A stretch of DNA of 64,000 nt from a virus. Positions 32,980 to 41,748 of this stretch are shown piece after piece. Numbering within the stretch: the first letter of the stretch is position 1; each line of letters begins with the position of its first letter. Under the pieces are notes generated by a model, which saw only the letters and a program-made list of their open reading frames with translations, searched no databases and was not told the origin of the DNA. Location: the IMG/VR virus record IMGVR_UViG_3300020156_000002, positions 62,001-126,000 of that record. One strand, written 5' to 3'. A program made the translations under genes and the position numbers.

Positions 32980-33822
32980 ACTGAAGTCTACATTCATTGA
33001 CTGAGATACCTTCTCAAACACATCAGATATGTGCATTAATTGGTCTTCAGCCAAAGAAAATTGTTCCATTGTACCCTGTAAAATATCAGCGGTGTCAGAT
33101 GCCGACATACCTGTTACATTACTTAATAGAAGTGTAGGTTGTGCTTTTTGTAAGATACTTTGTGCGGTTTCATTAGCGTTAGCATAGATAGTAACAGCTT
33201 GAAGCACATTAGATGCAGATGTTTTTAAATCTTTAGCCATTTTTATCGATGATTCTGCTATATTATTTAAATCACTTTTTGAAACATCCATGGTGTAATT
33301 TATATTTGTAAGAGCAGAGTCAAGTTCTCCTACAAATCTTACTCCATCTTGGAATGAACGCCAAACACCCATTAATAAATTTCCAGCTACAAGCCATTCT
33401 GAAAATTTTGTAATATTATTTTTTAATACTTTTCCTATGGATTGAACTTCTAGCCCGGCTTCTTTGGCAGTACCCTTGAATTTTGTTAACTGTGAATTAG
33501 CAGTAGTTAAATCTATTTGTTTTCCTGATTCTTGAGCCTTTTTAAATGCATTAGATATATCATCTATTTCACTTGCATAAGCTTTTAATTTACTTTGATT
33601 TAAAGAATTTGTATAAGCCTGGAAACTCTTTCTTGCTCCTTCAGCTCTATTCCTTACTATATCAAGTTTATCAGCCATTTGTTGAATTAATTTAGTGTCA
33701 ACTTTTGCTTTTATACCAACTTCATATTCCTTTTCTAGTGCTTTAAGTTTAGACCTTAATTCTTTGTCTGCCTTAGTTAAATCATATAGTGCTTCTATTT
33801 TAATACGATAATCATTAGCCAT
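32980..33822 (-). CDS. Tape measure protein, first exon (281 codons)
   Basis: The N-terminal part of the tape measure: a helical start (IKIEALYDLTKADKELRSKL), then the conserved PhageMin_Tail/TP901 core (WRSFQDGVRFVGELDSALTN, MAKDLKTSASNVLQAVTIYAN, MEQFSLAEDQLMHISDVFEK). Left alone it would read four more codons into the intron and stop at 32962. The conserved core is cut exactly where other tape measures continue into GIxEIAEGIxxSGSVA. AAAGGAG lies 14 nt upstream of the ATG. Confidence 0.88.
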
Positions 33823-33866
33823 AATATATATTTACACTCCTTTCAATTTACTCGTTAAAATGCATT

Positions 33867-33892
33867 AAAAAAGCACCTTAACTGAAAGGTGC
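33867..33892 (-). terminator. Terminator upstream of the tape measure gene
   Basis: GCACCT pairs with AGGTGC, with six U on the minus strand. A second hairpin (GGGCT with AGCTC plus six U) follows at about 33906-33943, so two terminators separate the regulatory cassette from the tape measure gene. Confidence 0.7.
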
Positions 33893-33973
33893 GAATAATT
33901 TTCTACATTAAAAAAGAGCTATCTGACTTTGAATCAAACAGCCCTTTTATCATAATTTATTTAGTTTTATTTG

Positions 33974-34309
33974 TTACAATTCAACTTCAATTAAAACAAT
34001 ACCATCAGGAAATTCTAATTCACCTTTCCTGTAATCATGTGTTATTGTACGCTTTATAGATGTAACACATTTTTTTAAAAATGCTTTCAACATAAAATCA
34101 TTACTGAATATTACATCATCATAATCGTGACAACAGACAACTTCTTCCTCAATTCCTACATTTAAACCCCTTACTAAATATGTACGCCCCTCATTATTTT
34201 TAAAGTCTTCAGTTACCTTAAAAAATGTAATACCCTTTTGCCAAATTAACATATCAATATCATCTGCCAATTCTTCAAGTGTAATTAAATCATGAACCCC
34301 GTTATTCAT
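33974..34309 (-). CDS. Possible third member of the acidic partner family (111 aa)
   Basis: The second half (GIEEEVVCCHDYDDVIFSND, then LKAFLKKCVTSI) lines up with the GIVICSDADEILWDN and HSFLADNVDMI part of the product at 19334. It follows a small HTH repressor gene, as the others follow antirepressors. Similarity is remote and judged by eye. CTAAGGAGGCATAATTA precedes the ATG. Confidence 0.5.
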   Translation of the reverse strand: MNNGVHDLITLEELADDIDMLIWQKGITFFKVTEDFKNNEGRTYLVRGLNVGIEEEVVCCHDYDDVIFSNDFMLKAFLKKCVTSIKRTITHDYRKGELEFPDGIVLIEVEL

Positions 34310-34340
34310 TAATTATGCCTCCTTAGTCCTTCATCACCCG

Positions 34341-34556
34341 TCACACATTATGTTTACGCCAATCCAAGTGGAAGATTTCATTGGCTTCCATCTTTAAACC
34401 TCTTGACAATTTTAGAATTGTGATCTGAGACGGTATTTCCAAACCGTTCTCGACACGGCTAATAGTACCCTTGTCAACTCCTGATAGTTTAGCTAACGTA
34501 TTCTGACTTATATTTTTCTCCCATCTGATTTTCTTAAGATTATTCAACACCTTCAT
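34341..34556 (-). CDS. Xre/Cro-type repressor (71 aa)
   Basis: A complete HTH_3 domain is visible: LKKIRWEKNISQNTLAKLSGVDKG followed by TISRVENGLEIPS and LSRGL. Proteins of this size are Cro/CI-like regulators of phages. It lies in a cassette inserted between the second recombinase and the tape measure gene. The upstream gap holds a TGTTATAACA palindrome at 34601-34610, a likely operator. Confidence 0.8.
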   Translation of the reverse strand: MKVLNNLKKIRWEKNISQNTLAKLSGVDKGTISRVENGLEIPSQITILKLSRGLKMEANEIFHLDWRKHNV

Positions 34557-34600
34557 TCTGCACCTATTTTATGTGTGATGTGTGAATATAGTATTAATAG

Positions 34601-34610
34601 TGTTATAACA
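34601..34610. promoter_or_regulatory. Palindrome upstream of the Xre repressor gene
   Basis: TGTTATAACA is a perfect 10-bp palindrome about 45 bp before the repressor start. The 34557-34843 gap otherwise contains no gene; a plus-strand extended -10 (TGATATAAT, hexamer 34727-34732) without a good -35 is the only other visible signal. Confidence 0.4.
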
Positions 34611-34843
34611 GTGTTTACTGCATGGGTATATTTTACTACACAACCCGTTGCGTATGTACAACACTTTACAAAATATTAATCTAAATTCGACAAGAAGTTG
34701 CAGTATTAGTATAACTTGTGAAATGATATAATTACAAGAAATATTTGTTTTAATTGGATGGTAATAATTACCACGGGTTTTGTAATAGGGATGGTGAGAG
34801 TGGGAAGAGGGTAAAAATCATAAGATGAATGATTTATTGGGAT

Positions 34844-35893
34844 TTATTCTTCAGCTTTAATTTCATCTGGTGTGATAGTATCATTGGTCAAAGCATCTTT
34901 TAATTTAGCCAAACCTTTCCATTTTCTATCTTTTGCCGTGTTGTCATTATAGATATCTACTAATGCATCTGAAGACCATTTTTGGAGTTCCTGAACAAGT
35001 TCTTTTTCAAGACCTATACCCAAAAGATAGCTACACCAAAAATGCCTGCCTGCGTGAAGATACCAATGTTGAGATAAGTGTGAATCCCATTTTTCAATCC
35101 AACTTCTTATTGTACTAACTTTTGCAGGTGTACCATCAGACTTAATAAATATAAAATCATGTTCTTGACCATGTTCTTTCATAATCTTTTCTCTAATTGG
35201 CAAATATTTATCGTAATAAGGCACAAACATATCTTTAATCAAATAACGTGGGATTTCTTTTGCATTGACCCCTCTACCTTTTACCTTTATTTCTCTTGTG
35301 GTTTCCAAAAACAATCCTTCAAACGCAGTATGATTATAATCAATCATGTCCGTTGTAAACCTTACAATTTCAGAAGCTCTTGTTCCGGAAGACATTATTA
35401 AGGCTAAAAGGCATTGTTCATTAGATTTATTTATCTCTCCTAACCAGTCCATTAATTTATCTAATTCCTCTTTTTTAAAGACAGATTTCTTACGAGTATT
35501 TTCTTTTGGCATTTTGTCAATAAACACTAATAGATTTCTAAAATTAGGATATTTCTCATCATAAAATTTCTCAATAAACTTTGATAATTCAGACAAACTA
35601 CTATGTACTTGCGAATATCTATTTGCTTTCCATTGCAATTCGGTAAGTCCATAATCAAAGAATTCCTGCATTTCAATTTTCTTTATCTCTGTAAATGGTT
35701 TGTTGTCATTTTCTAATAGATTCCATACGAAAAATATATTGAAATTTGATTTATAAGCTTTTACACTTTTTGGGCTACTTTTTGTTGCAAAGTTCTTCAA
35801 ATATTTATCAACCAACTTTTGACTTTCTGGATTGATTTGTTTGATTAACTCTGGTGTTGTTATTTGTTTTCTAAATGTTTTTCTTGCTGCCAT
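34844..35893 (-). CDS. Second tyrosine recombinase
   Basis: The 349-residue protein has an N-terminal SAM-like domain (SPKSVKAYKSNFNIFFVW) and a catalytic domain with R172 (GTRASEI), H280/R283/H284 (LHAGRHFW), W306 in the place of the last His, and nucleophile Y315 (VDIYND). It is not beside the attachment site but among tail genes, next to regulators. It may mobilise the cassette, resolve dimers or invert DNA; no inverted repeats pointing to a switch were seen. Confidence 0.8.
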   Translation of the reverse strand: MAARKTFRKQITTPELIKQINPESQKLVDKYLKNFATKSSPKSVKAYKSNFNIFFVWNLLENDNKPFTEIKKIEMQEFFDYGLTELQWKANRYSQVHSSLSELSKFIEKFYDEKYPNFRNLLVFIDKMPKENTRKKSVFKKEELDKLMDWLGEINKSNEQCLLALIMSSGTRASEIVRFTTDMIDYNHTAFEGLFLETTREIKVKGRGVNAKEIPRYLIKDMFVPYYDKYLPIREKIMKEHGQEHDFIFIKSDGTPAKVSTIRSWIEKWDSHLSQHWYLHAGRHFWCSYLLGIGLEKELVQELQKWSSDALVDIYNDNTAKDRKWKGLAKLKDALTNDTITPDEIKAEE

Positions 35894-35926
35894 TAACTAT
35901 TTCCTCCGTTTCTTAAAAATTTGCAT

Positions 35927-35960
35927 AATAAAAGAAGTGGAAAATTGAGCCACTTCTTAG
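35927..35960 (-). terminator. Tandem terminators after module B
   Basis: AAGAAGTGG pairs with CCACTTCTT (9 bp) with U-rich sequence after it on the minus strand. A second hairpin, GACACCAAGATT with AATCTTGATGCC, lies at 35965-35990, also followed by U residues. Confidence 0.75.
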
Positions 35961-36009
35961 AAAAGACACCAAGATTTGAATCTTGATGCCCAAAATAAAT
36001 CATATTCAA

Positions 36010-36393
36010 TTAATAAAATATTCTAATAATTAATCCATATGTATCATCATCGCCAATTGTGAGAGTTATCCAATCATTTGCTTGATGAAATGTGATATAA
36101 TCTATGTGTTCAATTAGTATTGTGTGAATATAATGATTTTCGTTCCATAATAGTTCTTGTTCATCATCTGCAATAAGAATACCTTTTTCATATTTCATTC
36201 TTAGATTTTCTAATTCATAAGAATAAACTGGAAGAGTACCTTCTTCATTGGTGTACATTTCAGCGATTATATATTTATGTGGATGTTCTTTGTTATATAA
36301 TATATCTAAAAATGAGACAAGATAGTCTATGTCTTCTTGTGTCGCAGTTGGATAATCTGGAAATTCATATGGTGTTGGAGAGGGATTAAGCAT
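36010..36393 (-). CDS. Antirepressor-coupled acidic partner protein, copy B (127 aa)
   Basis: ATG at 36393 overlaps the antirepressor stop in AATGCTTAA, the same nine bases as in module A, with AGGAGG 9 nt upstream. The protein aligns with the one at 19334 over about 110 residues: PHKYIIAEMY against PHHYTIIEWI, YSYELENLRMKYEKGILIAD against CTYELYNLTMELVQGIVICS, and both end IRI-F/Y-Y. Unknown family. The conserved coupling implies it acts together with the antirepressor. Confidence 0.78.
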   Translation of the reverse strand: MLNPSPTPYEFPDYPTATQEDIDYLVSFLDILYNKEHPHKYIIAEMYTNEEGTLPVYSYELENLRMKYEKGILIADDEQELLWNENHYIHTILIEHIDYITFHQANDWITLTIGDDDTYGLIIRIFY

Positions 36394-37234
36394 TAGCTCG
36401 TACCTCCTGTTTCCCACTATTTATCCTACTTAAATATTTTTTATCAAATTTAACATAAATATCGCTGTGCTTATTTAAGTATTTGTATAAGAAATCTTGT
36501 CCTTTGGGTGTAACATATGTAACTGCAACACTATACTTTTTATCATTCTTTTTTACGATGACATAATTCTTTACTACAAAATATTCTTTTGAAGCATATT
36601 GCTCACTTGGAGAATTATCTTGATTAAAAACTTTCATATATCTAAGGAATTCCATGAATTTGTTTCTTCTAGCTTTCAATTCTTTAGAAGACTGATTCAT
36701 TGATAATAATCCTTTTGAGTCTAAATATAAATCGAATTGTTCTGCTTTTGGCTTCATTTCTTCATTTTCTTTTGCAAGATTAGCTGATAACAATAGTGCT
36801 TCTGATAATGTTTTTGGTATTTGAAAATTATCAATTGTAATATCATCATTATGTATAAATGCTTTAGCAAGTACATCTTTTGCTTTTATCTGATATTCAA
36901 TTAATTTATTAGCCATATCTGGAGTATCAAGTCTCATTTTAGGAGTAATAGATATTTTTGCCAACCATAAAGGCAAGTAATCTAATTCTATTGCAATGGT
37001 ACTATTATTTTCATCAAATACCCCTGCCTCAAATTTGAGGCACCCTCTTCTCAATACAATATCTTCTTGGATATTAAGTACTTGTCTGTCTTTTTGACCT
37101 TTGGTAAAACCAATACCATTACAAACCCAACTAACGCCAACATACATTTTTCCAGTTTCTAAGTCTTTCGTTACTTTCAATAAATCTCCATTAAATTCAA
37201 CATCCTTTGTTACTAATTCGTTTTTCATATTCAT
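36386..37234 (-). CDS. Phage antirepressor, module B
   Basis: The first 120 residues (VEFNGDLLKVTKDLETGKMY, VSWVCNGIGF, LPLWLAKISITPKM) match the P22_AR_N-type antirepressor N terminus. A linker helix and a C-terminal ANT-like domain with SPSEQYASKEYFVVKN and VTPKGQDFLYKYLN follow. The C-terminal WVTPKG-like segment is shared with module A (SPKGLNYIYKL). It would inactivate a repressor and induce lytic growth. It is preceded by an Arc-like gene, with a plus-strand short RNA in the gap. The start is the ATG at 37234 after GAAAGGATGAT. Confidence 0.82.
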   Translation of the reverse strand: MNMKNELVTKDVEFNGDLLKVTKDLETGKMYVGVSWVCNGIGFTKGQKDRQVLNIQEDIVLRRGCLKFEAGVFDENNSTIAIELDYLPLWLAKISITPKMRLDTPDMANKLIEYQIKAKDVLAKAFIHNDDITIDNFQIPKTLSEALLLSANLAKENEEMKPKAEQFDLYLDSKGLLSMNQSSKELKARRNKFMEFLRYMKVFNQDNSPSEQYASKEYFVVKNYVIVKKNDKKYSVAVTYVTPKGQDFLYKYLNKHSDIYVKFDKKYLSRINSGKQEVRANA

Positions 37235-37264
37235 ATCATCCTTTCATATTTATATATTAATGTT

Positions 37265-37293
37265 TTGACATATAAATAAAGGTTTGATATAAT
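37265..37293 (+). promoter_or_regulatory. Consensus plus-strand promoter in module B
   Basis: TTGACA (37265-37270), 17-bp spacer, TATAAT (37288-37293), with TG at the extended -10 position. It is a perfect sigma-A promoter directed against the operon, just upstream of the antirepressor ribosome binding site. Confidence 0.85.
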
Positions 37294-37299
37294 TATAGA

Positions 37300-37378
37300 C
37301 AGATATAGCATTGACTATATTAATTATGTACCGACAGTCCTCTCACCGACCAAAGTTAGAAGGACTGTCTTTTATTTT
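37300..37378 (+). ncRNA. Predicted sar-like antisense RNA, module B
   Basis: About 78 nt with a 5' hairpin (ATATAG with CTATAT) and a terminator stem GACAGTCCT (37333-37341) with AGGACTGTC (37361-37369) plus a T tail. It ends four bases before the stop codon of the Arc-like gene. It has the same design as the RNA of module A but a different loop sequence, so each could act only on its own antirepressor message. Confidence 0.72.
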
Positions 37379-37382
37379 GCCA

Positions 37383-37556
37383 TCATTCAGATAACTCCTT
37401 TAAATTAATAACTCCATCTGAATATGCAGACATTAATATTTCCAATACTTCATTCATATCAAGTTTGTTTTTTACACAAGCTACTTTGAAATTTTGAATA
37501 ATTTCTTCGTCAATAGTAGTCATAAAACGTTTTCTTGATTTTTGATTATCTGACAT
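37383..37556 (-). CDS. Arc-like ribbon-helix-helix repressor (57 aa)
   Basis: KRFMTTIDEEIIQNFKVACV followed by KLDMNEVLEILMSAY is a ribbon-helix-helix fold: a beta strand then two helices. P22 Arc has 53 residues and the same gene position, first in the operon before the antirepressor. ATG at 37556 lies behind GAAAGGTGTGAATG. It should bind as a dimer to the palindrome overlapping its promoter. Confidence 0.75.
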   Translation of the reverse strand: MSDNQKSRKRFMTTIDEEIIQNFKVACVKNKLDMNEVLEILMSAYSDGVINLKELSE

Positions 37557-37587
37557 ATCATTCACACCTTTCATATATCATACATTA

Positions 37588-37616
37588 AATATATCACGCA
37601 TATATTACATTGTCAA
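37588..37616 (-). promoter_or_regulatory. Promoter and operator of module B
   Basis: Minus-strand TTGACA (complement of 37611-37616), 17-bp spacer and TATATT (complement of 37588-37593). The inverted repeat AATATAT-cacgc-ATATATT (37588-37606) covers the -10 and the spacer, as the Arc operator covers Pant in P22. Confidence 0.78.
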
Positions 37617-37708
37617 TATAAAATATGAAAATTTTTCAAATTAGTATTTTTAATAGAGTAGTAGATGATGAAATCTACTACTCCCAAATTCAAGATAAAA
37701 TACTGCTT

Positions 37709-37864
37709 TCATTTACTTTCTTCAACCTTTAACTGTTCATTAGCCTGTTTCTGAATTTCCATTATCAAATTCATAGAAATTTCTGCTGGTAATTTACCAA
37801 GTCCAGAAAGAATGATGTTGGCTTTCTCAATATTCAACACTAAATTTATATCTTTATTCTCCAT
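37709..37864 (-). CDS. Small protein following the tail fibre gene (51 aa)
   Basis: ATG at 37864 starts a frame with NIEKANIILSGLGKLPAEI and IMEIQKQANEQLK. This is the form of the small helical protein often encoded right after phage neck or fibre genes (NxILxxLGxLPxxxVxxLIxxIxxQxxxQ). It overlaps nothing and has a ribosome binding site just upstream. Function unknown. Confidence 0.65.
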   Translation of the reverse strand: MENKDINLVLNIEKANIILSGLGKLPAEISMNLIMEIQKQANEQLKVEESK

Positions 37865-37881
37865 TTATAATTATCCTTCCT

Positions 37882-40800
37882 TTAATTACTAGATTTTAAT
37901 ATATCAATTTCAGACTTAAGTTCTTGTATTGCTTTTACTAAATATGGTATGAGTTTTGTATCCGATACACCCCAAGCTGCTTTACTTTCATCTTCAGCTT
38001 TGTCAACACATTGTGGGAATACTTCGTATAATTCTTGCGCAATAAATCCTTCACTTTCAACATACTTATCTTCGGATACAGTAAATTTACCATTTTCATC
38101 TAAATACCATTCGTGTTTATTAAAAGTACATGGTTTTATTGCACATACTTTATCCAATACGCTATCCATAGGTCTTATATCTGATTTTGTTCTTTTATCT
38201 GATGTTGAAGTCCAACTGGTTCCATTTTGAGCCAAGTATACGCCAGTAGTATTACTAGTTCCAGCATTTGAAACATATAACCCACTATTACCAGACGCAT
38301 ATCTAAATATATTTGCCAAAAGTGTACCAGTTGTATCAGTTGCCCATCTGATACCATATGCACCACTATTACCATTTAAAGATATATCATTATAATTGTA
38401 TATAGAAGTAGTATGCACCTGTGAAATTTTATTAGTGTTACTACCAACATAGAATACATTAGTTGCATTCGGTATAATATCAGCGCCAATTGTAATACTT
38501 GAATTATTTACAGCTAACCATTTTGTTCCGTCCGCACCGTATAAAAATGTTGCAGGGGAACTCATTAATATTCTATTTCTAGTGCCATCGTTTATAGCGA
38601 AATTTGTATTTGCTTTTATAGTATTTGCCAAATACAAATCTCCTTGAAGATATAAATCTTTCCATCTAAAACTAGATGTACCTAAATCATGAGTATTATG
38701 ATAAGCTGGCACTGCATTTGCATCTATTCCAAATAATGTGTTAGCTAAATATATTTTCTTAGTTCCGTCAGCACTATATAGGTAAGTATGAGTATCATAA
38801 ACCGTCATTCTATCTCTTGTACCATCATTTATCGCAAATCCATTTCCCACAATGATATCATCACCAAGATATATATCACCTGAAAGATATAAATCCTTCC
38901 ATCTCACACTTGAAATCCCTAAAGTAAAGGTGTTGTGTGTTACAGGATGTAGTCCGTCACCACTTATATTTGCAATACCAGTACCATTACTCTGCAAAGT
39001 TACAGTACCACTTGTACCATTTAATGTTAGTGCATTTCCAGAACCACTATTAATAGTTGCAATATTTGGAGTTGTTAAAGTTTTATTTGTAAGTGTCTGT
39101 GCTCTTGTAGTTGTAACTATATCTACACCATTAACTTGAACAAAACCACTACCTTTAGTTAATAAATTCAAAGATATATTAGTATCTCCACCAGTTGCAG
39201 ATATTGTTGGATTTCCACCAGTTGCTGCATTTGTAATTGTAATCTCATTTACAGCAGAATCTACGGCAGTAGGGAATTTAATTAATTCATTCCCGTTAGC
39301 ATCGGCTATATAACTATCGCTTGTTATTCTTGGAGCAGCTAATGTTTTATTTGTAAGAGTGTCTGTCGTATTTGTACCAACCAAAGTTGTTGCTGCGTCA
39401 GGAATTATTACTGTTTTATTACTTGTAAATTGCGTTTGCACTATACCAGTAACATTTGTAGAACCTGCTACATTAAAACTTAGTTTTTTAGTTTGGTCAA
39501 CGGCATCAACAAAATATGTAGTATTATCTGATAATGATTTATTATATAAATTCTGTGTATCAAGAGTGGTAACAACGTCAACACCGTTTGCTTTAACTTT
39601 GCCAGCTCCAGTTGGAACTAAGTTAACATCTTTATTTGTTCCACCAGACGATAAAGTTAATGCATCATCACTTATAACAGAACCTTTAATTAGCAAAGGT
39701 TTCTTAATAGACACTTTGGTAATTTTCCAATAATCGTTTGGTAAACTATAAGTGTATTCTATGCCAGTATTTGTGCTTGTATATATTTGACCATCGACTA
39801 AAGTTGTATTAGGAAAGGTAGCAGTTTCTGATTCCTCTGTATTATCTTGAATAAATGTTTGTGTTGCTGGAATCCACAGCAAATGAGTACTCATAGTAAC
39901 GTCATAGATTATCTTAGTAGAAGTATTTCCAGATTCTTTAAATATTGCCCTCTCTATTGTACTCATTGATAGGTACGCTGTTGATGGTGACATTATCCTA
40001 TTATGACTAATAATAAAAAGCGTACCCGCATATCTTATAAAACTACTAGCGAGTTCAACTCCTGTAAATTTTAATGTCAAGGATAAATTGTAAACAGTTC
40101 CTTCTACGATATCTGAAAGTATTGTTACTTCTCTTGGCGCATTCACTTCTGTTGAATCTAACAATGCACTAGAAAGCGTCTCACCTACGCTGTAATGGAT
40201 TTTGTCTCCCAATGTTTCCTGATAAACTGTAGTACTATAATCATTTGATGAACCAACTTTAAATCGTAAACTCAAGCCATTTACAGGATATGAGACAAAT
40301 GTATTTGGTGATGATAAATTAAATTTACTAAGGAACTTATCAAGTACTATTTTCCAATATTTATTTGTATTGTCCCACGTATACACCCTTTCTGCTCCCA
40401 CTAGCACTTGTCCTTCCGCTGGATTGGTTGGAATAGCAATAGACGCAATCTGTCCGGTATATTGAATGTAAGAAAATGAATTTTTTCTATATAACATTTG
40501 TACATGTAAATCCGTATCGAGATAGAAAAACTCTTTAGTATTCCAATCAACATTATTTAATAATGCTAATCTAGCTGCTGAACTTCCAGAGAATCCTATC
40601 GCATCTCCACTCGTACCAATTGGTATTGATTGATTTAATTTTAATGATTTCCATTCGCCACTTACGTATTGTAATAAAGCAACCACTCCAGTACCATTTG
40701 GATTGGTTTCAGAAACTTCGTCATATGTAAATAGGAATTGTACATCTGCTATACCAGTTGGAAATGCGGCTTGTACTTCTGATAAATTAAGATATTGACC

Positions 40801-41019
40801 TCTATAACTTGCAACACCTGCATGTGTAAGTAAATCATATGTATAAGGTAAACCATCTTTTAAAAATGTTAAAGTATGAATAGTATCACCATTTAAAAGT
40901 GTTTCTTTTAACGTCATTCCTTGAAAATTTGCGGCTGCTAATTTAGTTGCATTGTCTTTTGACATACTATCAATAAGTCCAACAGCAACTCCTATATCTA
41001 ATCCGCTTTGTTGTGCCAT
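37882..41019 (-). CDS. Tail fibre with S74 intramolecular chaperone
   Basis: The 1045-residue protein has an N-terminal virion-binding region, many short beta repeats (ITSDS, TLTNKTL, NGVDIVTT), and about three copies of a segment with LGTSSFRWKDLYLQGDLYL and FAINDGTRxR (around residues 700-870). It ends in a peptidase S74 domain (TSDKRTKSDIRPMDSVLDKV, SEGFIAQELYEVFPQC, and a C-terminal coiled coil). The S74 domain trimerises the fibre then cleaves itself off. It is upstream of immunity-like module B; two S74 proteins occur in the window. Confidence 0.85.
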   Translation of the reverse strand: MAQQSGLDIGVAVGLIDSMSKDNATKLAAANFQGMTLKETLLNGDTIHTLTFLKDGLPYTYDLLTHAGVASYRGQYLNLSEVQAAFPTGIADVQFLFTYDEVSETNPNGTGVVALLQYVSGEWKSLKLNQSIPIGTSGDAIGFSGSSAARLALLNNVDWNTKEFFYLDTDLHVQMLYRKNSFSYIQYTGQIASIAIPTNPAEGQVLVGAERVYTWDNTNKYWKIVLDKFLSKFNLSSPNTFVSYPVNGLSLRFKVGSSNDYSTTVYQETLGDKIHYSVGETLSSALLDSTEVNAPREVTILSDIVEGTVYNLSLTLKFTGVELASSFIRYAGTLFIISHNRIMSPSTAYLSMSTIERAIFKESGNTSTKIIYDVTMSTHLLWIPATQTFIQDNTEESETATFPNTTLVDGQIYTSTNTGIEYTYSLPNDYWKITKVSIKKPLLIKGSVISDDALTLSSGGTNKDVNLVPTGAGKVKANGVDVVTTLDTQNLYNKSLSDNTTYFVDAVDQTKKLSFNVAGSTNVTGIVQTQFTSNKTVIIPDAATTLVGTNTTDTLTNKTLAAPRITSDSYIADANGNELIKFPTAVDSAVNEITITNAATGGNPTISATGGDTNISLNLLTKGSGFVQVNGVDIVTTTRAQTLTNKTLTTPNIATINSGSGNALTLNGTSGTVTLQSNGTGIANISGDGLHPVTHNTFTLGISSVRWKDLYLSGDIYLGDDIIVGNGFAINDGTRDRMTVYDTHTYLYSADGTKKIYLANTLFGIDANAVPAYHNTHDLGTSSFRWKDLYLQGDLYLANTIKANTNFAINDGTRNRILMSSPATFLYGADGTKWLAVNNSSITIGADIIPNATNVFYVGSNTNKISQVHTTSIYNYNDISLNGNSGAYGIRWATDTTGTLLANIFRYASGNSGLYVSNAGTSNTTGVYLAQNGTSWTSTSDKRTKSDIRPMDSVLDKVCAIKPCTFNKHEWYLDENGKFTVSEDKYVESEGFIAQELYEVFPQCVDKAEDESKAAWGVSDTKLIPYLVKAIQELKSEIDILKSSN

Positions 41020-41036
41020 AATTCACGCTCCTTTCT

Positions 41037-41348
41037 TTATTCAATTTGTAGTGATAGAGTGCCGGAAACACCAGAATCTTTTATATAGATTCCCCTTGCC
41101 CTAACACCGCCATTAGACGAATAAACTTTATTAACAATAAAGTCGTTGTAAGCTCCATCTTCGCTAAATTTAATTTGTGTTACAGAGTTGACTAACACAG
41201 TTATGCTTACATCCGTATTAGCATTTAAAATTAACTTTGTCTGTGTTTCTTTAAAATGCTTTTGCATTTGTTCAACGACTTCTGGTAATTCGTACAGATT
41301 GCAGTCAGAAGAATTTGTTGTAAAATTCATCACTAAAGGTAAAGTCAT
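41037..41348 (-). CDS. Hypothetical tail-region protein (103 aa)
   Basis: A beta-rich protein (LILNANTDVSITVLVNSVTQ, GTLSLQIE) with a helical centre. Its place directly upstream of the fibre gene suggests a virion component or fibre-attachment protein. No family recognised. Confidence 0.55.
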   Translation of the reverse strand: MTLPLVMNFTTNSSDCNLYELPEVVEQMQKHFKETQTKLILNANTDVSITVLVNSVTQIKFSEDGAYNDFIVNKVYSSNGGVRARGIYIKDSGVSGTLSLQIE

Positions 41349-41388
41349 AATTTATTTCCTCACTTTCTTTATTTAATTTTTTACATAG

Positions 41389-41421
41389 AAAAAGACGATA
41401 GAAGAGTGACCAACTATCGCC
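41389..41421 (-). terminator. Terminator-like hairpin
   Basis: GACGATAG with CTATCGCC form a stem, followed on the minus strand by UUUUUC. It lies between the 41490 and 41037 genes. Confidence 0.6.
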
Positions 41422-41489
41422 TTAATTTATCTATATTTAGTTATATTTGATACTATATAATGCCTCAAATTCAAAATCAATTGTTACAT

Positions 41490-41705
41490 TTATGGTGTAA
41501 ATATAAGATCATCAGTAAACAATATCTCACTAACAACTTTTAATTTAGTGATTGGCACAGATTTTAATAATATCTTTAATTTGACTTCTAATTCATCCAA
41601 TGAAGTGGTTGAATAATCTGTAGTGCTTGTTTCATCCATCTTTATAAAATTCCAATATTCAATATTGGATGAAGTAGAAGAGAGTTGTAAAATTTTATAT
41701 GTCAT
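41490..41705 (-). CDS. Hypothetical protein (71 aa)
   Basis: AAAAGGAGACAACT precedes the ATG. Serine- and threonine-rich in the middle, without a recognised domain. Confidence 0.5.
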   Translation of the reverse strand: MTYKILQLSSTSSNIEYWNFIKMDETSTTDYSTTSLDELEVKLKILLKSVPITKLKVVSEILFTDDLIFTP

Positions 41706-41748
41706 AGTTGTCTCCTTTTCTGTGTATTATAATAACTAATATTACTAA

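Noticed and set aside
34727-34732. A fourth opposing short RNA near the Xre cassette
   Set aside because: There is an extended -10 but no -35 at proper spacing and no convincing terminator.
37882-41019. Diversity-generating retroelement or invertible fibre
   Set aside because: No reverse transcriptase or template repeat is visible and no inverted repeats flank the fibre gene; the internal repeats are ordinary fibre repeats.
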